DNA from: Cryptomeria japonica
Lineage: Eukaryota; Streptophyta; Pinopsida; Cupressales; Cupressaceae
Assembly (NCBI RefSeq): GCF_030272615.1
Contig: NC_081412.1
Location: forward strand, 340,193,370 to 340,257,369
Direction of reading: 5' to 3'
Length of the DNA: 64,000 nt
Of the stretch, positions 45,774 through 56,469 are shown piece by piece. Every line of letters starts with the position of its first letter. Positions within the stretch are counted from its first letter, which is position 1. The notes beneath the pieces were generated by a model. That model saw only the letters and a program-made list of their open reading frames with translations, had not been told where the DNA came from and made no database searches. Position numbers and translations under genes: made by a program.

Positions 45774-46466
45774 CTATGAATCTCCTTGTGTCTTGATAAG
45801 GTTAGGGATAGGAGTATCCTCTTCATGGATACAATAGGTTCCAAGCCCAGTCTCTTCAGCCTCAGCTAATGGATCAAACTGAAAGGCATTGGCCCATTCG
45901 TCCAGCAAGCAATCAGGAACCTCTTGCAAGAGAGTGACAGGCTCACGGACAGTACACTCCTCCCTTTCTTCATGCAAAGTGCAATTCATGTTTATAGGGC
46001 TAGGGGTGTAGGGCTCAATGTGGTTTTGGGCAATGGGCTTTGCCCTTATGGTGACCTTGGTACCATACTTTGTTCGAAATAGCATATGGGACCAGTCAAA
46101 AGACACGTACCCACCTATCTTGGCGGTGAAGTCTCTAGACAGGCAGATGGCAAAGAAGGCGGGGAGGTCGATGATGGATACGTCTTGCAAGACAGTGCAA
46201 CCAGGGCATGCATGCAAGGTTAACTTCAAATTTTTCACCACCCCTACTGTCTTAATAGAAGTGCCATCTAATTGGACCACCCCTTTGGTCACAGGTTCGT
46301 ATTCTATGCCAAGAAGATCAGCTACCTTCTTAGGCATGACTGAGCTACTAGCTCGTGAATCTATCATACAGTTGTGAACCAAGTTATCTCCTATGATTAA
46401 GGAGAGATAGAAAGGGGGAGGCTTGCTGATCTTGCTCGAATCTTCCTCCTCCTTGGGTTGCACCAA
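45774..46466 (-). pseudogene. Tat-like protease region
   Basis: 230 open codons. The aspartic protease motif is 'CMIDSRASSSVMP', where the family has D-S/T-G-A, so the Gly is replaced by Arg and the enzyme is probably inactive. 'VVQLDGTSIKTVGVV' and 'VSIIDLPAFFAICLSRDF' follow in the expected order. The Pro/Asp-rich C-terminal part runs in frame to TAG 45774 and then into the RNase H domain. Confidence 0.8.
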
Positions 46467-46511
46467 ACTAGTAGAGACTTCCTTTTCTCTGACTACTGCC
46501 TCACTACCTGA

Positions 46512-47940
46512 CTAATCGACGTCCTCCAATGCCTCAAGCAAATCCCTTTGAGATGGGATTGAAAGGGCCTCCCACATAGTGACGTTGAGGTTGGCCTTCT
46601 TCATCTGATAAACTATGTTGAAAGGAACACCAACTGACTTTAGAGGCCCCTTTGAGGCTACAAGGACTGCCTTTGCTCTTTGGACGCCTTGGCTCTCCTC
46701 TTGCCTCTTGTTCCCTTGCATGGTACTTTGGCTTGTATCATGGACAGCTACATTGGGTGTTGGAGCTTGGGCTGATGTTGAAGGTGAGGCAGACTCCATG
46801 GCTCTCTTCTTTGATCTTGCATACTACAACATGGACTCACCATTTGTTTGGTTCAAACCATAGAATTCTGCCTCCTGCCAATTGACGAAGGTAGAGTCTC
46901 CTTGTAAGTGAGCCTGAGTGCCAACACTAGGCTGATTTGGGTCATATTGCTGGCCAGAAGTGGTCAGCTCATCTTGCACTACTAAAGTTTGGACAAACCC
47001 TCCATTTTGGCATGCACTTTGGTTGTGTGGCTGATTACATGGTTGACACCAATCTTGCTCTTGGGCGAGGTTATTTTGCATTGGAACTATCGCCTTTGAG
47101 TTGCTTGCGGTTGTGGGGTTCACACTATTCAACGGCCTATCATTGCTCCATTGGTTTTGCCCTTGAAAGGGTGGCCTATTCTGCTTATAGTTCTAATTTT
47201 GTGCTTGGTAAGGTCTGTTATACTGAGTTTGTTGCCTTTTTAGTGCCACCAATTCATTGCCAAAGTTTTGCAGTAGAGCCTTGACCTCATGGAGCTCATT
47301 GGAGGATGTAGAGGGTGTGGATGATTGTCCTGCGGGAGCCGTGGGGATAGGAGCCAAGGTGGGTTGTTGAGTAGGAGCTTTTGGGAAGAGAGGCATTGGA
47401 GGCATTGGAACTATCTTCCTAGCCTAAATCAAACAATTTTCTGCTCTTATGGCTATGTCATATGCACCCGGTAGAGAGGCTCCACCCATTGATTGTACCA
47501 TGACAGCTATATCGTTGTTGAGAGCTCTAAGATAATACAAGAAGGCATGATTTGGAGATGGCTTCACTAGAGCAGGAATTCTATTCCATGTCTTATGGAA
47601 TCTGAAATTGAAATCTCCCATGAACTCGTGGGGTGCCCTCTTGATCGTAGTCAACTGCTCCACAAGTGATAGGTGATCACTTTTGTCTTCGAAATGGTTG
47701 CACAACCTCTCCCCCAATTCATCCCAATTGTGAATGGAGCTAGACGAAAACCCTCCTTACCACTGCAAAGCTTTGCCTTTCAAAGATGTGGCTAAGAGTC
47801 TGACAGCGACATCATCCTGAGTGATATTATGGACGGAGCAGATGTTTACAATGTCTTGAATGTGCTCAATGGGCGTAGTAGTTGTCTGACCAGTGAAGTA
47901 TGGTATACTCTTCAACGCAGCCGTATGTCACTCCATTGAG
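46512..47940 (-). pseudogene. Tat-like gag
   Basis: Minus strand, one main frame with a few stops. Retrotransposon gag core 'QDDVAVRLLATSLKGKALQW', stop, then 'NWDELGERLCNHF', 'FMGDFNFRFHKTWNRIPALV' (47717-47424); a Pro/Gln-rich stretch (47405-47193); an Asn/Gln-rich stretch (47132-46824); and 'FNIVYQMKKANLNVTMWEAL' (46799-46512). No zinc knuckle is seen. In this family it forms the particle that packages the RNA. Confidence 0.75.
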
Positions 47941-48199
47941 TCAAAATAAGGGGACTCCCTCCATTGAAGGTAACAAAAACCTGATTTCTTGCCATGTGAA
48001 ACAATGGTCTATTGATATGAGTGGTGGGAGCCCTTGATAGTAATGCTCTTGTGAATGGAGGGGTAGAATGAGACCTGGGAGATGGAGTGTTTAAAACCCT
48101 GACCTCCCTAACTGGTGATAATGAAGGTCTACCTCTTCACCTTCTAGAGCCTGAAGATGAGAGTTCTATGAATTGGAAATTGCCCCTAGAAGACGCCCA

Positions 48200-48430
48200 G
48201 AAGATGCCCTTGTATGAATTCTGGGCACGAAATCCACAACCGACCTCAGAAGTTCGGAGGTCTAGAGTTGCAGAGTATGACCGCTTCGGCACCTCGAAAC
48301 CTCGAGGTTCCGAGGTGAGGAAGTTCGGGAGTTTGGAACCTAGGGGTTACAAAGTTGCAAGGTTGAGAGAACTCAAGAACTCGGGGGTCCGGGGGTCCGG
48401 AGTTCAACGACTAGTAACGGAAAGCTTAGA
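48200..48430. repeat. hairpin array 4-like units in the Tat leader
   Basis: Inside the element, between the primer site and gag, lie further palindromes of the same style. The best has arms CACCTCGAAACCTC and GAGGTTCCGAGGTG (about 48280-48310) with one mismatch and no loop. The array type is thus not confined to the LTR. Confidence 0.65.
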
Positions 48431-48545
48431 GTTTTGGGGTTCAGCAAGTAAGCAGAGTCACCAAGTGCTTGAAGATGATTGCCTCTAAAGGATGAGATAC
48501 TAAGAATAACACTGAATCCTTAGTATGTAATTCGAATGAAGTCCC

Positions 48546-48564
48546 ATCGAGCGTGCCAAAAAAC
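48546..48564 (-). other. probable Tat primer binding site
   Basis: Minus strand after the LTR end ATAACA: 'gttttttggcacgctcgat', similar to the 'TTGGCGC..' sites of plant gypsy elements. I cannot assign the tRNA. Confidence 0.45.
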
Positions 48565-50269
48565 TGTTATCACAAAAGCTCGCACCCTTGTTGAGCTATC
48601 AACTCAACAACCTTGTGAAACATGGAAACAATCCCGAAGTGTGGGACCTTGCGCAAGGGGGGTTGAATTTCCGGAGAAGGCCGACTTCCTTCTCAATCCA
48701 AGTGCAGGTATTGAACCAACTCAACACCTCAAAACTCACTTCTAAACTACCCTAACACCTTACAGAGGAAAAGGGAAGAGAGATGCTTAAAATAGATGGA
48801 GGTGATGCACCAAGAAGAGATTGTTCCTCTCCCCACCGAGATGACACAAAGAATTAACTGAAACACCTAGGAGATTCACAAAATTCAGTTGCATGAGTGA
48901 CTCCAATGCATGTATGGAGGTTAGAATTCGCTAAGTGTCAAGAGGGGAGAAGGATTCCCACAAGTCACACTCAGAAAACAAGTTAACCCAACATATATGG
49001 AGAGAAAAACCACAAGACATACACCTATAATGAAGGTAAGAAAACATACACAGCATACATAGGTTGAAAGAAGGCAAGAATGGTGATTTTCATTTAATTA
49101 TAAGGCCAATGGCCAAACTTACAGTTGCATAAATGCAAGATAAATACAAGAGAAGTGGGAGAGCATAGAATAGCTCAAGCCAACAGGGAGAGAACCCTTT
49201 ACAATGAGGCTTAACAGCCTTTATATAGAAAATTGGTTACAAGAGTGATCATGACCCCTGTATGTCAGTCTGGGAGTGCAGGGAAGTGCATGCACTTGAC
49301 TTGTACATGCAAGCAACCTAGCCATACCCACAAGGGGCAATTCTGAGAAGGTGGATTGACTAACCATCCAAAGTCAGACATGACATAAGTTGCCAAGCAT
49401 GGCCCCGTACCTCCCTTGATGGAAATCCTGCCAAAAACATTTAATGCACCCTTGTGGCTCCACAAAAGAAGGTGCATAAGTCACCAAAACTATCGGAGAA
49501 TTTAAAGCCTTGAGTGTCGATCACGCCATCCGGAAGTGTCGCCAGTCGGAAGGAAGTCCGGGGACTTCGGAAACTCGGGTTCCCGAAGTGGGGAAGACAA
49601 GGAAAGAACTTCAGAACCTCGGGGTTCCGGAGTTCCGGAGAATTTCAAAAGGCTAAGTAAAGAACTTCAGAACTTCAGGGTTCCGGAGTTCCGAGATAGA
49701 GAGAGGAAGAGAAGAAAAGGAACTTCGAAACCTCGGGGTTCCGAACTTCCGGAGAGAGGAAGGCGAAACAAGGAAGAGAACTTCGGAAACTCGGGGTTCC
49801 GGAGTTCCGAGGAACTGCTCGAAGGAACTTCAGAACCTGGGGGGTTCCAGAGTTCCGGAAAAGGGGAAAAGAAAAGAAGGAACTTCGGAACCTCGGGGTT
49901 TCAAAGTTCCAAAGGAGGAGGGAGAAAGGTTAAGGAGAGGACGGGCTAAGCTAGGGAAGGAACTTCGGAACCTCGAGGTTCCGGAGTTCCGGAGAAGGGA
50001 AGGGGAAGGGAGAAGAACTTTCGAACCTCAGGATTTCAGAGTTCCGGAGAAACTGAAGAAAAGGTAAGGGAAGGAAGGGAACTTTGGAACCTCGGGGTTC
50101 CGGAGTTTCGGGGAAGAGAAAAAGAGGGCCTAGGAACTTCCGACAAGGCAAGACTTCAAACCGTGATTCCACTGCTTTTAACCTTGATCAACTGGGGCAG
50201 CGCTGGTCCATGGAACATATCTCTGATTGGTTCTTATTGATGGACCAAGGGTGTCATAAAATGACAACA
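48565..50269 (-). mobile_element. Tat-like 5' LTR
   Basis: 1,705 bp against 1,685 bp in the other LTR. Same TATA box (49218-49228) and same hairpin array (49557-50140). The LTRs differ by scattered substitutions and a few indels, mostly in the array. Confidence 0.9.
49557..50140. repeat. hairpin array 4, right LTR copy
   Basis: Same units as 41393-41950. One unit is present here but missing in the left copy, around 49735-49790 ('ggaggaaggcgaaacaagg' spacer). Single-base changes are scattered through the arms. Confidence 0.85.
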
Positions 50270-50274
50270 GTTAT

Positions 50275-50837
50275 TTGTGTTAGTTATTTGCACATTTGGA
50301 ATAAGGAGGCATTTCAGGTTAGACGCCTCATTAGCAGCATAGCATCAATTCAATAACCAGCCGTACAAGTTTTCTTGTTGGCCGTACCATTTCAGCTTAG
50401 CACATGGGGGTCCCAGATTGGACGTTTTTGGTTGGAGTCTGAAGCGCCTCCCTTTCTTGCAGTTTAGAGGCACATTCCCCAACGCCTAGCTTTGACAGGG
50501 TGATTTGATTACTTTCTGGCCTGGAGAAATTGCTTTCCAGACTTGTACAGCCATTTTGGTCAGTTTCCCAGTTTTGGCTAGCAAACACCAAATTTCTTCA
50601 TTTAAAATAAGCTAAGGACCCACGGGTATGCAATTAGCAGTAGGATTTATTGTATCAGGTATCTTATTCATAATATAGTTGCAGTTTCTCTCAATTTTAG
50701 TTCTATTTGGTTTTATGTGCATTTCTTGCCTGGCACATGTGTCATTTTATACTTTAAATTTGTTCAAAAACCTTGAAAATCCAAAAACACAACAGCAATA
50801 GCATTTCAGGAGAGTTAGAACCAGCAGGGTTCCTATA
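50275..50837 (+). mobile_element. chromovirus 5' LTR, right piece
   Basis: Continues from 40395. It matches 57222-57790 of the 3' LTR ('tgtgttagttatttgcacat', 'cccagattgg', 'agcaatagcatttcaggaga') and ends GGGTTCCTATA one base before the primer site. Confidence 0.9.
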
Positions 50838-50838
50838 T

Positions 50839-50850
50839 TGGTATCAGAGC
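50839..50850 (+). other. chromovirus primer binding site (initiator Met tRNA)
   Basis: TGGTATCAGAGC, perfect, one base after the 5' LTR. Confidence 0.95.
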
Positions 50851-50885
50851 TTTGATCCTGCCTTCTTGGAGGGTTAGAATTTTTT

Positions 50886-52310
50886 ATGTATCAACAACAG
50901 ACTGGGCCTCATAGGTATTACACACGCAGGAGACTTGGTTTACAGGGTGATCTTGACCAAACTGAAGAAATACCCTTGGAAATTATGGGGGACAGGAATG
51001 ATGGTGAGCCACACAGAGAGGCTGTTAACAATGAGGACCAAGATGTCGGAGTTATTACGAGGGGTTTAGTAATAGGGCAGCGACAGGTAGCAAATGTGTT
51101 GCGGCAGTTGACTATAACCATACAGCAGATCACTGTGCCAAGGGGGCATAATCAGAACCACGAGGAAAATGGTAGTGTTGTTGGTCGCCCAAGGGCAAGA
51201 GTGACTCCCACACACACCTATGATAGGCCTACGCCCAACCTTTGTTAGAAATGAACTTGAAGAAGAGGACGTGGTTGCGGAGGAAAATGAGGTGGCCTTT
51301 ACGGTTAACGTGACCACACTTCATGATGAATGGGATGCATTACCACCAAGAGTTAAGGAACATCTTCACTTTGACAGGTTTATGAGTTAGAAGAGGGAAC
51401 ACAACAAGAAGTGAAATTGGAATGACAAGAAACCTTGGAACAAAACTAATGATCTCAAATATGCAATCAAAAAGCTCATACTTTCTATTTTTGATGGCAG
51501 AGTTAGAGTTACAGCTAGAACTTGGATTAGCAAGTTGGATACCTTCTTGACCCTACATCCTATGTCAGAAGAAGATGCTATTAAGTTTGCAACTTTGCAT
51601 TTGGATGGGGTAGCTCATGACTGGTGGCACCGTGGGATGGTTACTTTACATCGTGACCTTATATTACTACATACCAAGAATTCACTGATAGATTGGTTGA
51701 GTGTTTTGATAAAAGAGATCCAGAGTTGTATTTCAGGGATTTAACTCAGCTGAAACAAATGGGTAGCTTGGAATCTTACATTAGTAAATCTCAGAAGCTT
51801 TCAGTTATGATAACTAACATCTCAGCGAGAAGGCTGGTCATTCTTTTTGTTGAAGGTCTTTATGAGCCTATGAAGGGTTGGATTAAGGCTTTTGATCCCC
51901 CTACCTTGCAAGAAGCCATGAGGAAGGCACGTAGCATAGAACTTACCACTCCTCGTAATAGGTTCACTCCAAACAACTCAAAACCGTCCCCATCATTTAA
52001 TGACAACAAGTCTGATCCAAAGAAATCAGAAAATGTGGACCAAACGAAGAAGTTTGCAGCACCTTTGGATAGGGAAACACTTAATGACTTGCGTAGAAGG
52101 AAACTGTGTTTTCATTGCAAAGGCCCTTATGATCAAAACCATGATTGTCCCCTCAAGCCTAAGGGTCAAAATAGGCATATGGAGTGGTTTTATGAGGGAG
52201 AAAACATGACTGATAACACAGATCAGCAAGTTGATCAAGATGATTCAGAGAAGGGAGTTGAAAATGAAGGGGAATTTGATCTACCAGAAGTTCATATGTC
52301 TAGCATGTAG
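50886..52310 (+). pseudogene. chromovirus gag
   Basis: N-terminal part from ATG 50886 ('MYQQQTGPHRYYTRRRLGLQ'), then frame changes near 51240 and 51690 and a stop near 51388. Core motifs are 'HLDGVAHDWWHRGMVTLHRD' and 'YFRDLTQLKQMGSLESYISK', then the zinc knuckle 'LCFHCKGPYDQNHDC', typical of chromovirus gag. It ends 'HMSSM' at TAG 52308-52310. Pol continues in the same frame right after this TAG (context ATG TAG GGA GAA). Confidence 0.9.
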
Positions 52311-54225
52311 GGAGAAGGTTCTTTTAGGTTGCGTGGACTCTTGGCTAGTCAAAGAGTCATTTCTCTACTTGATACAGGTGCAACTCATAATTTCATAGAT
52401 GCACGGTTGGTGGAGAAGCATGAGATTCAAACTCAAATAAGGGTGAAAGTTGTTGATGGTAATGTGCTGACTTGTGATAGAATGATTTCAGACTTACCCA
52501 TGAAACTCAATAATTATGAATTCAAAGCTAATTTTTATGTGGTCAACATGGGAAACATGGATGTGGTCCTTGGCATGACATGGCTTCATGCAATAGGCGA
52601 ATTTACACTCAACCTTAGAGATATGGAGATGAAATTCAAGGTTGATGGGACTAATCATGTTCTTAAAGCTATCAAGGCCAGCAACTTAAAATTAATCACT
52701 CTTAAAGGAATGGAGAGACTTATCAAACATGACATGGTGGATTGGGCAACAGAGTGTAAACTAATGCCTACTTATGAGCCTACTTATGAGGAGCAGCATA
52801 AAACACCTAACCATTCAGATATTCAGGAGCTTAGAGTCAAGCATACGAAGGTGTTTAGTGACATACCTCCTGGTAGGCTTCCCGATAGAAGCATAGAGCA
52901 CATCATTGAGATTGAAGAAAGCACCAAGCCCATCATGATTACACCTTACAGGCACCCAAAGCGTTTGAAAGATGAAATTGAGAAAACCATCAAAGAACTT
53001 CTAGCAATGGGACACATAAGGCTGAGTAAATCTCCTTTCGCTTCATCAGTTGTTTTGGTGAAGAAGAAAGATGGCATACTTAGAATGTGCATTGATTATC
53101 ATATGCTAAATAGAAGGACGATAAAGAACAAGTATCCCATTCCTCGCATCGATGAGTTGATAGATGAGCTTCATGGAGCTTGTTATTTCTCTAAGATTGA
53201 CTTGAGGACAGGTTATCATCAGATCAGTGTCAGGGAGCAGGATATTGAGAAGACTGCATTTAGATTTCATTGTGGACACTATGAGTTTTTGGTTATGCCT
53301 TTTGGGTTAACCAACGCACCAGCCACCTTTCAGTCCACTATGAATAGGGTCTTCCAGTCTTAGTTGAGGAGATTTGTTCTGGTTTTCTTTGATGACATTT
53401 GGTTTACAACAGAACTTGGGAGGAACACCTGGTTTACTTGGACACTGTTTTAGGCATACTTGATAGGGAGTCTTTTTACGCCAAGGAGTCCAAGTGTGCA
53501 TTGGGTATGTCAGGACTTTTGTATTTGGGTCACATAATCAACAGAGAGGGAGTTTGCATGGATCCTGATAAGGTTCATGCCATTGTTGATTGGCCTACGC
53601 CTGAGACTTTGACTCGTCTCAAGGGATTTGTAGGTTTATGTGCCTTCTACATCGGTTTGTTAGTGGTTTCTCACGGCATGCCGCACCACCTACTGATTTG
53701 ACAAAGAAGGGTGCATTTGTTTGGACACCTCTAGCACAGGAGTGTTTTGAGAAGTTCAAGCAATTGATGACTACATGTCCAATTCTAGCTTTACCAGATT
53801 TCACCAAAACTTTTGAGCTTCATTGTGATGCATGTAGAGAGGGTATTGGTGCAGTGATTATGCAGGATCGTCATCCTATAGCTTTTGAGAGCAGGAAGCT
53901 TAGGGGTCCTGAGAGGAGCTATAGTATTTATGATAAGGAAATGTTGGCCATCATGCATGCAATGGCTAAGTTCAGGCAATACTTAGTTGGCAACAAAACT
54001 GATCATAATAGCTTGAAACATTTCCTTGGACAACGGGATCTAAATGAGCATCAACAGAAGTGGGTCAGCAAGTTACAATCTTATGATTTTGACATCTCCA
54101 ATGTCAAAGGGACTCAAAACATTGTTGTTGATGCCTTATCTCGCCATCCCCATTTGAGCTCCATGGCAGCAGTTTCCGAGTATTGGAAACACTTGATTAT
54201 AGCAGAGTATGCCAAGAATTCATGA
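52311..54225 (+). pseudogene. chromovirus pol: protease, RT, RNase H
   Basis: Protease '[17 protein letters not shown]' (52350s). RT '[20 protein letters not shown]', '[19 protein letters not shown]' and '[20 protein letters not shown]', then TAG at 53361-53363. The active-site box reads 'FFDDI' (53388-53402), and one base appears to be lost right after it. Another frame change at about 53640 leads to RNase H with all four acidic positions ('FELHCDACREGIGAVIMQ', 'YDKEMLAIMHAMAKF', 'NKTDHNSLKHFL', 'VVDALSRHP'). It copies the RNA genome in an intact element; this copy is broken. Confidence 0.9.
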
Positions 54226-56456
54226 GCTTCTAGCATTATTGATGGGACAGTACATGACAGCAGGTACACTCTTGTGAATGAGGAACACGGTATTGAGATT
54301 GCTACATGATTCACCCATGGCTGGTCATCCCGGTTACTTTAAGACCTATAGGTAGGTACGGGAGAGATTTACTTGGAAAGGTCTCAAATCTGATGTTCTC
54401 CAACATGTCAAGGAGTGTTATGTTTGTCAACAGAAAAAGCAGGTGCATACTTTCTCTGTTGGGTTACTTCAGCCACTTCCTATTCCTGAGAGGAAGTGGG
54501 AGTGCGTGTCTATGGACTTTATTACGGGCTTGCCAAAAGCTCAAAGGAGAGACAACATTTATGTGGTAGTTGATCGGTTGACTAAGTATGCACATTTCTT
54601 CCCAATCACGACTACTTATTCAGCTGCACAGGTGGCCGATCTTTTCTTTCGTGAGGTATTCAGATTGCATGGGTTACCTCGGAGTATTGTCAATGATAGA
54701 GACAGTAGGTTCATGGGTAACTTTTGGTAGGAGTTATTCAGACCATAGATGGCACACTCGCAGAGTACTCAGCAAGTTTCAAAAACTCGCCGAGTTTTTG
54801 CAAAAACCTCGCCAAGTAATCGCCGAGTTTTTTGCAAAAACTCGGCGAGTTTCTTTAAAAAACTCGGCGAGTTTCTTTAAAAAACTCGGCAAGACTAAAA
54901 AAAGAGGCCCAAACATGTCATCAATTTTCATTTTTTGTTTTTTTAGGTCAGTTTCATTCTCTTCATGCCCCTTGACCCCAACTTAGGGGCGCTACCCCGA
55001 AACCCCCGTCGAAAAATATAGGGGGAAACTGCGCTGATGGAAGTAGGGAAAACTTAACCTCCGAGTCTGATTAGGCTCCATATAACAACATAATTAGCAT
55101 TGAAGAAATCTTGGTATTATACATTTTAGAGTTGAAAGTTTGAAACTATCAATATGAATGATGGAATTTCAAATATTGCGCGTTTGTAGATCTCCACCAA
55201 GATCTAGACCTATCTCTCTACCTCTCTTTTTCTCACCCTCAGAGCTGGGAAGATCTCCACTGGGAAGAGGAAGAGGAATAGTAAATAGTTTTAGCTAGAG
55301 CTGGGAAGAGGAAGTTGTAATTGTAATTTGTAATGATGTATTTACTTTTGGTTTTACAAAAACTATTTACTATTTTGCTTCCAGCCATCAGCATTCCTCA
55401 TGAGGATGCGATTTTGTAGACACTTTGCATTTAAATATATCTAGAATCAGCTTGTTTCTTTTGTGTTATCATTTATTGACTCATTGGATGCATCTTCTCA
55501 TTAAATTTTGCAAAACAAATGCATTTTTAATTAAAATTAAGCGTGTTTTTACGTTGTCGAGTTTTTGCCGAGTTTATTTCTCAAGGGCTTGGCGAGTCGA
55601 GCCGAGTCGCGAGTAGTCCAACTATGATTCAGACTATGCGGGACAGAGCTCACTCCAAGTACTAGCTACCACCCTCAACTGAAGGGCAGACAGAGATTGT
55701 CAACAAATGGGTGGAGGGATACTTGCGGAACTACATTTCTAGGCAGCAAAAGGCTTGGGCGAAGTGGTTGCACCTTTGTGAGTATTGTTATAATTCCACT
55801 CACCACATGTCTATTTGAATGACACCATTCAGAGCTTTGTATGGTTATGATGCTCCTAGTTTTCTGGATTTATTGTTGAGTGATTGCAGAGTACCGAGTG
55901 TTGGGGATCTATTGCAGGAGAACCAGGATATCATGAGCGCTCTTCGTGAGAACATTCAGAAGGCTCAGAATCAGCAGTAGCAATATGCTGATCAGAGGAG
56001 GGTTGAGAGATCTTTTGAGATCGGGGATATGGTGTATCTGATGCTTCAGCCCTATAGACAGTCCTCTCTTAAGAAGAAGGGCTCTGAGAAACTCAAGCCA
56101 TGTTATTATGGGCCATTCAGAATTATTAGGCGAGTTGGCAAGGTGGCTTATGAGTTGGATTTACCGGCAGATAGCCGGCAGATAGTAAGGTCCATAATGT
56201 GTTCCATGTTTCGCGCCTCAAGAAGGCATTGGGACAACATATAGCTCCTTCAGACTTACCACCCTTGGATGATGAGGGGAAGTTGATTTTAGTACCTGAG
56301 GCCGTCATAGAGACTAGAGAGCATCACCTTCGGAGGCGCGTCATCGGGGAAATTTTGGTTAAGTGGAGAGATCTGCCGATAGAGGATGCTCCTTGGGAAA
56401 GTGAGAGTAATTTACAGCATCCAGCATTGAGTTTGCTTGAGGACAAGCAAATTTAG
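54226..56456 (+). pseudogene. chromovirus integrase with chromodomain, split by hAT3
   Basis: Zinc-binding HHCC region ('HDSPMAGHPGYFK', 'CYVCQQKK'), DDE core with 'CVSMDFITGLPKAQ' and 'SIVNDRDSRFMGNFW', then hAT3 (54744-55626) between the second D and the E. It resumes 'CGTELTPSTSYHPQ' and 'GQTEIVNKWVEGYLR' (E). Stops near 55816 and 55978. GPF module 'CYYGPFRIIRRVGKVAYELD', a frame change near 56190, then the chromodomain 'EILVKWRDLPIEDAPWESES' (about 56350-56412). Chromodomains steer insertion to marked chromatin in this lineage. Confidence 0.9.
54744..55626 (+). mobile_element. hAT3: 883-bp non-autonomous hAT element
   Basis: Perfect 8-bp duplication attcagac (54736-54743 and 55627-55634). 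Termini CATAGATGGCACACTCGC and, from the other end, CATAGTTGGACTACTCGC. Its left end holds repeated ACTCGGCGAGT palindromes (54845-54890). Both ends share the ACTCG/CGAGT-rich style and CATAG terminus of hAT1, whose transposase type could have moved it. No coding capacity is seen. Strand is arbitrary. Confidence 0.9.
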
Positions 56457-56469
56457 GGAGGGCGGACTA
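56452..56469 (+). other. chromovirus polypurine tract
   Basis: 'tttagggagggcggacta' lies immediately before the 3' LTR start TGATGTCC and just after the pol stop. Confidence 0.75.

Larger units (their letters stand above)
40396..50269 (-). mobile_element. Tat-like Ty3/gypsy element with extra RNase H before RT
   Basis: A 9.9-kb element on the minus strand, inserted in the chromovirus 5' LTR, with perfect target duplication gttat (40391-40395 and 50270-50274). LTRs are 40396-42080 (3') and 48565-50269 (5'). Order on the minus strand: leader, gag (about 47940-46512), protease (46466-45774), RNase H of archaeal type (45773-44829), RT and gypsy RNase H (44828-43617), integrase (to 42313). No chromodomain is seen. 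Single in-frame stops and a Gly loss in the protease indicate decay. Confidence 0.9.

Noticed and set aside
46018-46377. Plus-strand frames opposite the Tat protease
   Set aside because: Shadow of the real minus-strand coding sequence.
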